A DNA stretch of 64,000 nucleotides from JABDGM01 sp046349975. Its GTDB lineage: Bacteria; Planctomycetota; Planctomycetia; Pirellulales; Lacipirellulaceae. A program made the translations under genes and the position numbers. Positions 43,050-53,500 of this stretch are shown piece after piece (position 1 is the stretch's first letter; each line of letters opens with the position of its first letter). The stretch covers positions 62,001 through 126,000 of the forward strand of contig JAXMBH010000011.1 in assembly GCA_046349975.1 (NCBI GenBank), in the 5' to 3' direction. The notes beneath the pieces were generated by a model. It saw only the letters and a program-made list of their open reading frames with translations, was not told where the DNA came from and searched no databases.

Positions 43050-44099
43050 TTAACGCGAGCTAGACCTCACACTGGCGTTTTGCTCCCGTGTCGACAGGTC
43101 TTGCCATAGCGAAAGGTCAATGTCATTCGCAATCACTTGTGCGCTGCCGTCGGCGAATAGGACATTCACACCGCCCGGATGCGGGCTCCGCGCGGTTCTC
43201 CAGCCGTAGGCTGCGTAGAGCTTCTTGGGTGGAATCGACGGATCAATGGTTACCGACGTGATGCAGTCGAAGTTGGTCGCGTTCGGAGGATAGTAGTGGT
43301 TGTACAATGCGCAGCGATACTCGCCGCTGCACCAGGCGAAGCCGCGAGGGTCGTTGCCGTTGCCGAGTGCGGAATTGAAACTCTTCGTGCCGTTGCAGCG
43401 GGCGTCGCTGAGGTCGGGCGTCGCGGCAAAGCCAAGCGTGAACTTGTAGTGACGCTCCGGCGTGGCGGCCCCAAAGCCACTCATGGCATCGAGCTGTCCG
43501 TCTTCGCCGAGTAGGCTCTCAGACATCGCCGCGGTGTGCGAGCTGCCGTCGCCGATTTTGGCGAAGGTAATCGCCGAGTTCACATAGAAGACACCATCTG
43601 TGTCGAAGGGGGTCCCGCCACCGGCGCCGCTGCCTGCGCAGGCGACGTAGTTGGTAGGTCCCCAGTCACTTTTCACCGGCTGCCTGAAATCGCTGGGGCA
43701 AAGAAATTCCGGCAACACACGCGCGACGGCCAACTTATTTCGTTCGGCGATTGGGTAGCCGGCTCCCGGCATATAAAGCGGCAGCGAAAGATCGAGCAAG
43801 TCGCGGATCGATTGGTTCTCCAAGTAGGGCAGCAGGTGGGCCAGCGAGGACCAGCGGTAAAACGTTTGCGGGTGGTTAGGCTGCCCCGGGTATGTCTTCG
43901 CGACCAACCCAGGCGGGAAATGCCTTTCAGCCGCGATATAATTGTGCGTCGCGATGCCGAGTTGCTTGAGATTATTCAAGCATTGAGCGCGGCGCGCAGT
44001 TTCTCTGGCGCTTTGAACTGCCGGCAGCAAAATTGCCACAAGCACGCCAATGATCGCAATGACCACGAGCAATTCGACAAGCGTGAAACCGCTGTGCAT
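43050..44099 (-). CDS. DUF1559 prepilin-like protein (N-terminal methylation motif, H-X9-DG)
   Basis: A 349-residue protein. It starts MHSGFTLVELLVVIAIIG, a type IV pseudopilin N-terminal methylation motif with processing before Phe5 and Glu at mature position 5, then the long N-terminal helix (ARRAQCLNNLKQLGIATHNY). The body is DUF1559, and near the C-terminus the H-X9-DG motif is complete (HPGGVNVLFADG). These proteins are strongly expanded in planctomycetes and probably form surface pseudopili or envelope-associated filaments. ATG at 44099 is chosen because it places the methylation site properly; the frame is open to an upstream ATG at 44225, which would add 42 Arg/Pro-rich residues. It follows the PEP-CTERM propeller gene on the same strand. 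Confidence 0.92.
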   Translation of the reverse strand: MHSGFTLVELLVVIAIIGVLVAILLPAVQSARETARRAQCLNNLKQLGIATHNYIAAERHFPPGLVAKTYPGQPNHPQTFYRWSSLAHLLPYLENQSIRDLLDLSLPLYMPGAGYPIAERNKLAVARVLPEFLCPSDFRQPVKSDWGPTNYVACAGSGAGGGTPFDTDGVFYVNSAITFAKIGDGSSHTAAMSESLLGEDGQLDAMSGFGAATPERHYKFTLGFAATPDLSDARCNGTKSFNSALGNGNDPRGFAWCSGEYRCALYNHYYPPNATNFDCITSVTIDPSIPPKKLYAAYGWRTARSPHPGGVNVLFADGSAQVIANDIDLSLWQDLSTREQNASVRSSSR

Positions 44100-44237
44100 A
44101 GCCGGTCGTCGTAAACATGTGCTTGCGCAGCCGCGCCACGGCGGTGCTGCACTCGACGGGACTGAACGGCGCACGGCGATGGGCCGATTGGTGATAGTGC
44201 AGTAATCAGAAGGTATTGTCGCCATGCCTGGTTGTTT

Positions 44238-45506
44238 CTAACGTCGCTTGCGGACCAGGCCTGCAACCAGCATGGCGGTTAACACAATCAAAACGCCGGC
44301 AGGTTCTGGGATTGAGCGAGCGTGCAGCGCGCCTGACCCCGCGCGCCCGACTTTACCGAAATTCGCTCGCCAATCGGCGTAATCCGACGGATCGACAACG
44401 CCCGGCGAATCATCATTTGGAAGAGTCGTCGTCGGCGACGTGTTGCGCCAGACGACATAGTCCGCGGCATCGACGACCCCGTTGTTGTTGAAGTCGCCGA
44501 CGAGTTGGGTCGGCACGACGACAAAAGCCGTGGCTTCAGTAAAGCCGTTCTGACTAGGAGCAGCAAACGTGCCCAGAAGTGTGCCATCGAACGAGTACCG
44601 CGAAATACTCCCCGAGCCGCCAGCAATTCCCAAGAGGCCGGCGAGGAAGCCGTTGCCATCGGGCGCTTCGACCAGATCCTGCGGAAAGGCCACGCCGGTG
44701 ATTCCCCAGCCGGCGTCCATTTGCCCGTTCGAAAGTGCAAATCGTCGGATGCTGAATGCAAACATTCCAGAAACGTAGAGATAGTCATCGTGGATCATCA
44801 AACCTGCAGCGCCATTTGATGCAGCAGACGGCGGCACGAGATAATCGGCAAAAGCCGAAACAGTCGAATTTGAGATGGCAACGCCACCGCCCGCTCCGCT
44901 GGGGTCTTGGAACGCGCCGGCCAGCAATTCACCAGTGGGCTTGAATGCCAGCGATGAAGTTTGTGTGTCGACGCCTTCGATAGTGGTTGGCAGCAGGAGC
45001 TTTGCACCCGCACTACTGCCATCGGTGTTGAACCGCGACACGCCGCCAGTCAGATTCGCGACATACACTTTGCTGCCATCGAGACTGAATTGAATATCGC
45101 TAGGGAACGAAAGACCGTCCTCGGCAGCGGCGAAAATTGTGGGATTCGTCGCGATGCCTGCCGCAGCGTCGTAGTCGTATTGCAAGACGCGATTATTCTG
45201 CGAACTCGAAACATACAGCTTTCTGAAATCTGGCGAGATTCCGATGCCGGTCGGTTGGTTCAGATCAGTTGAATGATCGACCACAGTTCCCAGAAGCGTG
45301 CCCGAAGCGCTGTATCGGTAAACGCTATTGGAAAGGCGATCGGCGACCAATAGATCCGCGGCGAACACGGAGCCGCATGGCGCAAACGAAATGGCGATGA
45401 CACCGATCCACAGCGCGAATTCAACGCTGCTACGGCGGGGAAATCGGTCCACGCTCGCTTGTACTAAGTGCAACACGCTATGTGGGAGTTCGGCCTGCGT
45501 TGGCAT
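44238..45506 (-). CDS. secreted beta-propeller protein with dockerin-like segment and PEP-CTERM anchor
   Basis: A 422-residue protein. Signal peptide about 28-50 (FALWIGVIAISFAPCGSVFA). A six-bladed SMP-30/NHL-like propeller follows (LLVADRLSNSVYRY, GIGISPDFRKLYVSSSQNNR, IQFSLDGSKVYVANLTGG). Near the end is a dockerin-like calcium loop (DFNNNGVVDAADYVVWR), with a partial second loop (GVVDPSDYADWRANFG). The C-terminus is a PEP-CTERM sorting signal: IPEP, a hydrophobic helix, and RKRR. It should be cut and anchored by an exosortase, which is not in the window. The combination of dockerin-like segment and PEP-CTERM is common in planctomycetes. Confidence 0.88.
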   Translation of the reverse strand: MPTQAELPHSVLHLVQASVDRFPRRSSVEFALWIGVIAISFAPCGSVFAADLLVADRLSNSVYRYSASGTLLGTVVDHSTDLNQPTGIGISPDFRKLYVSSSQNNRVLQYDYDAAAGIATNPTIFAAAEDGLSFPSDIQFSLDGSKVYVANLTGGVSRFNTDGSSAGAKLLLPTTIEGVDTQTSSLAFKPTGELLAGAFQDPSGAGGGVAISNSTVSAFADYLVPPSAASNGAAGLMIHDDYLYVSGMFAFSIRRFALSNGQMDAGWGITGVAFPQDLVEAPDGNGFLAGLLGIAGGSGSISRYSFDGTLLGTFAAPSQNGFTEATAFVVVPTQLVGDFNNNGVVDAADYVVWRNTSPTTTLPNDDSPGVVDPSDYADWRANFGKVGRAGSGALHARSIPEPAGVLIVLTAMLVAGLVRKRR

Positions 45507-45571
45507 ATCGAGTTACCGAGGCACGCCATTTTACGCGGTCCGTGCGACTCAGGCCATTACGCCCCGTTCGC

Positions 45572-45599
45572 AGCGGCAGGCCTTGAAAAACCTGCCGCT
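45572..45599. repeat. perfect 9-bp inverted repeat between two PEP-CTERM genes
   Basis: AGCGGCAGG (45572-45580) and CCTGCCGCT (45591-45599) are exact complements around a 10-base loop. It lies directly after the stop of the minus-strand gene at 45609, so it could stall or end its transcription, though no T-run follows on that strand. Confidence 0.5.
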
Positions 45600-45608
45600 A
45601 ATTAGGGT

Positions 45609-46322
45609 TTAAGAACAACCAAGGCGGGAGCGTGGTGCCCGAAGGATAGCGCAGGCTGCACCCAGCCACATGAGAGCGAGCGAACCGGGTTCGGGAACCA
45701 CTCCGGCGACGACGTTGTCATACAACATGCCATCGGAGACATCGCCCGCTTCGATAATCGAGACTTCGTTAAACGGCACCGAATCGGTCACACCGAAGAA
45801 GAATACGTTGTCGGTTCCCCATCCCGGCCCGACTTGCACCGGCACGTCGACAAAAGCATTCGTAGCGGTGTTTTTTAACCGGAACGTTGTCGGACTGTTG
45901 TTTGCTCCGTCGCCACCTTGGACCACATAAACGCCAAACGCGGTGATGTATTGGTTAAAGGTGAACGTTGTATCCGTTTGGGGAGGGCCAAACGTATCAA
46001 GCTCTAGCAATGCCTGCGTGCCGATTTGGAAGCCCGGAGCTGCCTGCGCAGCGACGCCTTGAGTGCTGGCGGTGATGCCGCTCGCGCCGAAGACAAGCGT
46101 CGGATTGATTCCGACTGCGGTGTCCACGTTGTCGACTCCGAAGGAGCTCAGCGAGCTGGTGAATTGGCTATATTTGGCTGACGCGTTGGGAAAGGAAGTC
46201 ATAAAGATCGATGAGTCGTCGCGTCCGAAGAACACATTTGGCGCTGCCAAGCTGAATGGCGACATCGTCGTGAAAAACACGCCCGTGGCCATGCAGCTCA
46301 AACGCAATAAGTTGCACATCAT
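45609..46322 (-). CDS. small PEP-CTERM anchored exported protein
   Basis: A 237-residue protein: signal peptide (about 1-27, MATGVFFTTMSPFSLA), a single beta-sandwich-like domain with FTFNQYITAFGVYVVQGGDG and VFFFGVTDSVPFNEVSII patterns (resembling planctomycete secreted domains with a 'VSIIEAGDVSDGMLYDN' strand), and a PEP-CTERM tail (VVPEPGSLALMWLGAACAI followed by Arg-rich residues). AGAGGT lies upstream of the tandem ATG pair. It is cut and anchored by an exosortase; the binding role is unknown. Confidence 0.85.
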   Translation of the reverse strand: MMCNLLRLSCMATGVFFTTMSPFSLAAPNVFFGRDDSSIFMTSFPNASAKYSQFTSSLSSFGVDNVDTAVGINPTLVFGASGITASTQGVAAQAAPGFQIGTQALLELDTFGPPQTDTTFTFNQYITAFGVYVVQGGDGANNSPTTFRLKNTATNAFVDVPVQVGPGWGTDNVFFFGVTDSVPFNEVSIIEAGDVSDGMLYDNVVAGVVPEPGSLALMWLGAACAILRAPRSRLGCS

Positions 46323-47157
46323 TAGACTGAAACCTCTGTTGCTACTATCGATGTCTTGCCTGCCAGAACGTTGGAACGCTCTGCCAAACGTTCGTCCAAA
46401 CTAGCACGGCGAGGCTCAATTTGCAACAACTCGCCGTTCACGCATGAACACCTGACGATGTCAAATTCGTGTGAGATATGAAGCGGAAGCGAGGCCGAGA
46501 CTAAGTCGTAACGAACCGGGATTTCCTGACGTGCAAAGCTTGGTCGCGACAAGAGAATCACGCACTAAAATACGTGTTAGAAGCCAGGCGATTTAGAGAC
46601 ACGACCACGAATCGTGCGACAAGCAGTTGATGCTCGCGGCTCCGCATCGCTTAAGGACCGTTGAACACGCTTTTTACAGGAGCGAAAGTCATCTCGGCGT
46701 CAGGCGGCGAACCAGGGATGCCGGTCAACGTGATTTCGCGCCACCTAGGGTGCTGAAAGCAGCGATGCCAGTTGAAACTCGTAAGGCAAGTCTATCAATT
46801 GCTCGCTGCCAGTCACAATCCATTCCCAAGCGAATGCGGTGCGGCCACTGCCCCGTACTACCGGTGATCGAGTAGGCGGCCGGTGCCGCTACCATAGTCA
46901 CCTTCTCGCTTGCCACAATTTACAAGGCTGCCGCCGTCATGCCCCGCGGATACACGCGGCCCAGGGTTTGTCCGCCTGTGGAGTTTCGCGACGGGGGCGA
47001 TCATTAAATAGAGTTCTGCTAGAATAGCAGCCTCGTCGACGGAATGATGGATCCATGGATATCGTGAATTCATTTGAAACAGCGTACTATAATGCACGGC
47101 ATTCGGTACACTTAAGCCTCGTCTTGTCCGACATCCTGCAAGATTATCTCGCCGCTT
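46323..47157. other. long intergenic region between divergent PEP-CTERM genes
   Basis: About 835 bases without a convincing gene. It holds a short palindrome at 47016-47030 (CTGCTA-GAA-TAGCAG) and a -10-like TATAAT at 47088. Promoters for the divergent genes are expected here. Confidence 0.4.
47088..47093 (+). promoter_or_regulatory. candidate -10 box upstream of the beta-helix PEP-CTERM gene
   Basis: TATAAT lies 64 bases before the ATG at 47158. The matching -35 (TGAATT at 17-base spacing) is weak. Assigned by eye only. Confidence 0.3.
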
Positions 47158-49608
47158 ATGAATCATTTCAGTGCTCGACGAGCCGTGGTAATGCTGACGG
47201 TTGTGTTGGCAACCGTTACATCGAACGAAAGTACCCAGGCGGATTTCGTCACGATTATCAATGTCCCGCCAGCCGCACCCGTATCAGGCATCGTATCCGG
47301 CACCCAGCTCAACTTGTTCGATGGCGGAGCGCTATCCGATTACTTCCAGGCGGGCTTGGCGGATGTTACCAGCACGGACCTCGAACTAAATGTCTATGGC
47401 GGGACAATTGGCGCCAATTTGCTGACGCAGCCGGGTACCAAGCTCAACCTGAGCGGTGGCCTCATCGGTCAGTGGTATACGGCAGTCGGAAGCAACCTTC
47501 ATGTTACTGGTGGGCGTATCGTCAACAATTTCACCGCGACAAATAGCACGATCCAGATGAGCGCCGGGCAAGTCGATGCCCTTTTTAACCTTCAAGGCGC
47601 GTCGGTTCTGAATCTTACTGGCGGCTCGATAGGGTCGAGTTTTCGACTTTGGCCGGGCGCCGAAGCTAATATTTCAGGGGGTGTGCTGGGCACGCTGGCC
47701 GCCGATCCGAGCACGATTGTCAATATCACCGGTGGAACGATCGGATCGGCCAGCGTTGACGGCGAAGTGCATATCTCTGGAGGATCTTTCGCTCCCTCGT
47801 TTGTTGCTTCCAGTTTAAGCCATGTGGAGATTCAAGGTGGAGAATTTCGGCTAAACGGCAATCTCATCAGCGGACTAAGTGCACCTAACGATTTCGTCCC
47901 CTTCAATTTGACGACCGGCAATACGTTGAGTGGAACACTAGCTGACGGAACGCCCTTCGCATTTACTTCATGGGACAGCGACAGCTTTGCGGCTGGTGTG
48001 GTGAAGCTAAAAGCGGTGGCGCTGCCAGCTATTGGGTCGCCAGTGATTGTCGCATCGACACGGCCGGTACCATTGGGGATTCGCGAGGGCCAAACGCTTA
48101 TTGTCGACGCTGGAGCTGCCATACCAGCGAGTTTCAATGCCGGCCGCGGGAGCACAGTGAACGTACAGACCGGCGGAACCGTCGGAGCGAATCTCGAAGC
48201 AGTGACGGCAGCAATAAATGTCAATGGCGGGACTACGAACAATGTAAAGTTGTATGTTGGCGCAACGATGAATGTGAACACCGGAATTGTCGGCCGTGTG
48301 CTCGCCGATCGCACCAGCCTGGTCAATATCTCCGGTGGCACGACCAGCTTTCTCGATGTCATCAGTGGCAGCAAACTGACGCTGACGGGCGGAACGCTCG
48401 CGGGCCTCAACGCCCAGAGCGGCGGTATTGTGAACATTTCTGGCGGCGTCGTCGGCAATACCGTGAAAGCATTCGGCGGCAGCAATGTTTCAATATCTGG
48501 CGGACGAATTGGAAACGACTTGACTTGTAGCAGCGGCAGCACGATCGCGATCAGTGGCGGTGCGATTGGCGATCGATTTGTGGCTGCATCGGGAAGCGCC
48601 GTTATCATTTCCGGCGCAAGCTTCGGCGATGCATTCAAGAACTCTGCCGGCAGTGCCATGCGCCTGGTGGGCCGCGAATTTCGACTCACTGGCGCCAGCG
48701 CATTGGCTGCCGCTCCGGTCGGCGCTACAACGGTTGTCACTCTCAATTCGACCGATGTACTCAGCGGCGTATTTTCCGACGGTACTCCGTTTGCATTTTC
48801 ACCTGCCGACGGAGATACAATTGGCTCTGTTACGCTTGTTGCAGCCCAGCTGCCGGCGGTGGGGAACTCCGTGATTAACGTTGCTGTCCCGTCCACACTC
48901 TCTGGCGTTCGCGGAGGACAGCAATTAAATGTCCTCAGTGGTGGTCAGCTGCCGGCGAGTTTCAATGCTGGCGCCGGCAGCAGTGTGCGAATATTTAATG
49001 GCGCAGCGGTGGGACCCAATTTCGAATCGGTCAGTGGCAATGTCGACATCCTCGGAGGCAACATCGGCGAAAACTTCGATGCGCTCTGGGGCAGTACCGT
49101 CAACGTGTTTGGCGGCAATATCGGCGCGAGCTTTGGCGCCCACAACGGCAGCGTCGTGAATATCCGCGGCGGAATATTTGGCAACCTCTTCGAAGCGTTT
49201 GCCGGCAGCACGGTGAACTTCTTCGGGCGAGATTTTTTCATAAACGGCACGCCAATAAGTGGCTTGATTGCCGGCCAGCAATTTTTATTCACGACTCGGA
49301 CCGGTACACTAAGTGGTCGCTTCGCCGACGGCACTGCTTTCAGCTTTTCATTGCAAACCGCTGCGCGCGAGGGACCGCGGCCGCTGCTATCCCCCAATGC
49401 GCAAGTCACATTAACCTTGGTTCCCGAACCATCCAGCGGACTGTTGTGTGCGCTGTGTATCATGCTGGCCAGCGGCAAGATGCTAAGAGTGGCTCGCCAT
49501 TCGCGACTTAGAAGCGGCGCGAGTCTCGGCAAAGATGACATATTCGACGGCCATCGCTGCGAAAGCCTACCAGCATCCTCTCCAGTATGGCGACAGTCAC
49601 GATTGTGA
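47158..49608 (+). CDS. large repetitive PEP-CTERM protein with beta-helix repeats
   Basis: An 816-residue exported protein. Signal peptide at about 1-30. The body has three modules, each made of short repeats of the type 'VNITGGTIG' / 'LNLSGGLIG' (about 20 residues per turn, beta-solenoid) closed by a block such as EFRLNGNLISGL / EFRLTGAS / FFINGTPISGL, then 'GTLADGTPFAFT'-like and 'GVFSDGTPFAFS'-like strands and a new start ('PASFNAGRGSTVNV' / 'PASFNAGAGSSVRI'). The C-terminus has a PEP-CTERM signal (VPEPSSGLLCALCIMLASGK) but then runs about 35 residues past the usual basic end, an atypical extension. No strong ribosome site is seen. Likely a surface or matrix protein. Confidence 0.85.
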   Translation: MNHFSARRAVVMLTVVLATVTSNESTQADFVTIINVPPAAPVSGIVSGTQLNLFDGGALSDYFQAGLADVTSTDLELNVYGGTIGANLLTQPGTKLNLSGGLIGQWYTAVGSNLHVTGGRIVNNFTATNSTIQMSAGQVDALFNLQGASVLNLTGGSIGSSFRLWPGAEANISGGVLGTLAADPSTIVNITGGTIGSASVDGEVHISGGSFAPSFVASSLSHVEIQGGEFRLNGNLISGLSAPNDFVPFNLTTGNTLSGTLADGTPFAFTSWDSDSFAAGVVKLKAVALPAIGSPVIVASTRPVPLGIREGQTLIVDAGAAIPASFNAGRGSTVNVQTGGTVGANLEAVTAAINVNGGTTNNVKLYVGATMNVNTGIVGRVLADRTSLVNISGGTTSFLDVISGSKLTLTGGTLAGLNAQSGGIVNISGGVVGNTVKAFGGSNVSISGGRIGNDLTCSSGSTIAISGGAIGDRFVAASGSAVIISGASFGDAFKNSAGSAMRLVGREFRLTGASALAAAPVGATTVVTLNSTDVLSGVFSDGTPFAFSPADGDTIGSVTLVAAQLPAVGNSVINVAVPSTLSGVRGGQQLNVLSGGQLPASFNAGAGSSVRIFNGAAVGPNFESVSGNVDILGGNIGENFDALWGSTVNVFGGNIGASFGAHNGSVVNIRGGIFGNLFEAFAGSTVNFFGRDFFINGTPISGLIAGQQFLFTTRTGTLSGRFADGTAFSFSLQTAAREGPRPLLSPNAQVTLTLVPEPSSGLLCALCIMLASGKMLRVARHSRLRSGASLGKDDIFDGHRCESLPASSPVWRQSRL

Positions 49609-49640
49609 ACGCTCAAACTTTCATCACAGGGATATGACAA

Positions 49641-50126
49641 ATGCCAGCTAGAGCCAAGAACACGATTTGCCTGTGGTACGATGGCGGTGCCGCAGAGGCA
49701 GCGCAGTTTTACGCCGACACTTTTCCCGACTCCTCCGTCGTGGCTGTGCATCTCGCGCCCGGAGACTTCCACTCTGGGAAGCAAGGCGACGTGCTTACGG
49801 TCGAGTTCACCGTAATGGGCATTCCATGCGTCGGCCTCAACGGCGGACCGGCATTCAAACACAATGAGGCGTTCTCGTTTCAAGTCGCAACGAATGACCA
49901 AGCCGAAACGGATCGGTACTGGAATGCAATCGTTGGCAATGGCGGCCAAGAAAGCGCTTGTGGTTGGTGCAAGGACAAGTGGGGCATTTCCTGGCAGATT
50001 TCGCCGCTGGCGCTTTTGAAAGCCGTGGCAGATCCCGATCCTGCCACTGCCAAGCGTGCCTTCGACGCGATGATGCGGATGAAAAAGATCGACATCGCAG
50101 CAATCGAGACCGCTTATCGCGGTTAA
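49641..50126 (+). CDS. PhnB-like VOC (glyoxalase/dioxygenase fold) protein
   Basis: A 161-residue protein of the PhnB/3-demethylubiquinone methyltransferase-like VOC type: AKNTICLWYDGGAAEAAQFY at the start, VLTVEFTVMGIPCVGLNGGP, FSFQVATNDQAETDRYWNAI, and CGWCKDKWGISWQISP. The fold normally forms a dimer with a shallow metal site. Substrate is unknown; PhnB homologues are often annotated by fold only. AGGGAT precedes the ATG. It stands between two large PEP-CTERM genes but does not look functionally linked to them. Confidence 0.85.
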   Translation: MPARAKNTICLWYDGGAAEAAQFYADTFPDSSVVAVHLAPGDFHSGKQGDVLTVEFTVMGIPCVGLNGGPAFKHNEAFSFQVATNDQAETDRYWNAIVGNGGQESACGWCKDKWGISWQISPLALLKAVADPDPATAKRAFDAMMRMKKIDIAAIETAYRG

Positions 50127-50506
50127 GAATGGCTCTGTCAGGCTGCGAAACCATCTCGAGCGTACGACTCAGTCCGCTTTGAGTTGCCGCTCGCGCCTCG
50201 CTCATTTCTGAATGCGCAAATCGACTGGCTGCCCTGCCGCGCCCATCTTCTTACTCACGGTCGATTTGTTATCGCCAGTGTGACATCCGCAGAGCGGCGT
50301 CGTCTCCGGCCAGCGATTCGGCGAAAAATATTTCCTGGCGCGTTAGTTTTTGACCGACCATTCCGTACTGGTATTGGCAGCGAGATAAATCTTGTCCGCA
50401 GCTGGTCGCCGCTGTGATTGGCAGGCCCCCCAGCCGACAAATCCCGGCTTTGCCCGGCGACCGCCCAGCCGTGTCAGTGCAGCATCAACTTCGGAGTTCC
50501 AATTCT
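50127..50506. other. intergenic region, no gene seen
   Basis: About 380 bases between the VOC gene and the large PEP-CTERM gene. The frame of the latter remains open upstream to 50414 but without signal-like composition. No terminator hairpin or clear promoter was identified. Confidence 0.4.
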
Positions 50507-53500
50507 ATGTTTGACACTCAGGTCGAATTCAACCGCATCACCAAGAGTACTGTTGTGCTTGGGGTTCTCGCCGGATTGCTCCTGCTCGTGCTGCATGCGT
50601 TGCCGGCAAGGGCCGTCGAGCGAACACTGATTTGGGTGGCCAACACCGGTTCGCAGGGACCTGAAGACACGCCTTTCGGCACGCTCCTCGGCACGACCGA
50701 CGTTTCTAGTCCACCAATTTGGGATATTGTTGGCCCGAATGCGGCGTATGCCAATTGGTACAACACGACGGCGCACGCTTGGGCGTCGGCGTTACCCGAC
50801 GCGGACGATACCCTCGTTTTCGCCTACTCGATCGCAACCGGTAACCCACGCACGAACCGCGATTGGACGGTAAAGGCCGTCCAGTTTGATTACGATCCGA
50901 ACATCGTGACGCTCGACTCGCACCCGCCGGGCGGCGCGTATTCCCGGCTGACCCTAACGGGCGATACACCCATCGATTTCATCAAGATCGGCACCAAAGC
51001 TACGCTGAACTTCGATGTGAAACTCGATGCCGCCAGCGCTCTTATCAACGTGGCCGGTGCCAACCGCTACTCACACAACGACGTTTCCGGCAATCAACTT
51101 GTCATCGATGGCGACTTTGCGGCCCACTCGGTGACAGTCGACGCCGATGAGCTGTTCAGCACCAGCCCGCCGTCAGTCGCCTTCAACGGCGCCAACTTCG
51201 TGACCGACGGCGATCTGTTTGTGCACGGTGGCCATGTATCCATCAACGGATCGAACGCCGCGTCGGCCCAGAACCTGCTGCTACAAAATACTAACCTGGC
51301 ACTCGGCGGCACCCTAAACGTGAACCAGCTGCGCACGACCTCAACAAACAGTAACGCTGGTGTGTCCTCGAACGGCCGGGGTGCCCTGCAACTCCGTGCT
51401 GATACGAACGGTCTTAGCTACATCGTCAGTGCAGGCACACTGTCGATCGGCGTGCCTCTAACGGCCGGACGGCTTGCAGTCGCTGGCGACAACGTGCGTT
51501 TCGAAGGGTCGCCGGGGGCTATCATCAACAACAATATCGTCGACATGACGATTAGCGACGGCAATCTACTTTTCAACCGCAAGCCCGGCAGCAGTTTGAT
51601 CGGGGCTTCGCTCACAGTGCACTCCGGGGCCTCGATTTCGACGGCGCAGAGCGAACAATTCGGCAACGCAGCGCCGATCTCGCTGCAAGGCAACTCGAGC
51701 TGGGCTATCGGCGGCACAGGGGTGGTGGAAACGATCGGCGCCCTCTCGCTGGGCGAGGGCGCTCAAATAACCCGCTTCGGCTCTTTGCCTCGTGGTTCGA
51801 TCCAGGTCCCTCAAATGCCCACGATCGCCGGCTCCGCCACAATCGACGCGAACCTCGACATCGGCAACAACCCGTTTACATTCAGCCCCGCTGCCGGCCA
51901 AACCATCACGCTCAACGGGATTCTTTCGGGAACCTCGCTCAACAAGAGCGGCCCCGGCGCGCTTGTTATCGGACCAGATGCAGCCACGTTCATGACCAAT
52001 CTGATATTCACCGGCGGTACTTTGGATATCCAAGCACCCGGTTTCCTCAACTCTGCGATGAACGTCTCGCTTGCCGGTGGAACTACGCTAAAACTCAACG
52101 ACACCGCACAGAGTCTTTCCTCGTTGGCCATGGCGGGGGCAACGCTTTCTGCAACGTCGCAGAGTACACGCGGTTCGCTCACCCTATCGAATACAACCAT
52201 CGATTTCACAGGTGCAAATTTTCTGGATGTCGACCTCGCCGGCGGAGGTTTGTATGAGTTCAACATTCAAAATATTGGCCCGCCGATTGGCGGCATTCCA
52301 AGTTCGTTAACTTATGGCGGACGGATTCGGGGCCCCGGACTGGTCAAAACAGGTAGCGGTTCCCTCACGCTTGCCAATGCCACGATCGATGGCATACTCG
52401 CTGCCCACCAAGGTCAGCTCGTTCTCAACGGAACAACGTCCATCGGCAAATTCGATATCGCGTCGAGTGACTTCATCACAGTCCAACCCGGTGTATACGA
52501 CTTTGGCTGGCTCTCAACGCAGAAAAGCCTTACCCTTGACCAGCCAACCAAGCTCGGCCGCGTCACTCCTGTAGCCGGTAAGACCGTGACGCTCAGCTCC
52601 ATCGATCTGCGCAACAGCGCTGTTGTACTCGACGGTCCTGGCAACCTTAACATCACCGCGAGCTACGGCATCGCCTCGCTGGCGGCGAGCAGCGGCAAGC
52701 TGGCCGCCTCGGGCGTCGCGGTTGACGGCGGACTTGCGATCTCCGGCGGTACAGCCGAAGTTAGTGACTCGTACTTTGCCGGTGGACTGCAGCTCAGCGC
52801 CGGCAATGCGTCACTGAATAATGTGACTGTGAGTGGTCTAACTCTGGGCAGCAATGGCACACTGAACTTGGCGGGCCCGCTAAAGATCCAACCCTCCGCG
52901 ACCGGGCCTTCGATTGGCAGCACCACCATAGATGGTCTCGTTACCGGCAATGGCGGTTTGTTTGCTTTACAGCAATCGCTGAAGATTGGCCCGCACTTCT
53001 CGGGCAGTATCAACTCTCTGTCGCTGACCGGGGGGCAACTTGAGTATGATCCCACGCCCGCGCCTGGCCATGTAAATACTCTCAAACTCGTTGGCAGCAG
53101 CTTACGCGCAACAACTGCTGATATCCGTGGCGGTCTAAGCGCACTTGGGGGCAGCCAAGTGCAGGTCGCCGAAGCGCATATCTCCGGCGGCCTTACGGTA
53201 GACGGCGGGTCCACCGCCCAACTTGTCGGCGACATCGTCGGCAGTTCGTCGGTTAAAGGCGCCTCGACGCTCGCCTACCCGTTCTACGCCAATGCACAAA
53301 CGCGTTTCGCGAACGATGTCACATTTGAATCGGGCTCCACCATTCAACTCGGCCTTCATCCCCAGATGTTCAGCACCCGCTTCGATTTCAATGGGCCCGT
53401 CTTGATCGGCCAGCCGCAAAACTATCTGTATCTCCTCACCGGCATGGATGGCAAATTAAAGATCGACTTGTCGGCGACGCCAACCGATGGCCTCATGGGT

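Noticed and set aside
47832..48896. 354-codon minus-strand open frame
   Set aside because: It is the antisense shadow of the solenoid-repeat PEP-CTERM gene; long antisense frames are expected opposite such repeats.
47158..49608. Spaced DNA repeats that might suggest a CRISPR array
   Set aside because: The repeats are codon-phased, vary in sequence and encode beta-solenoid turns, so they are protein repeats.
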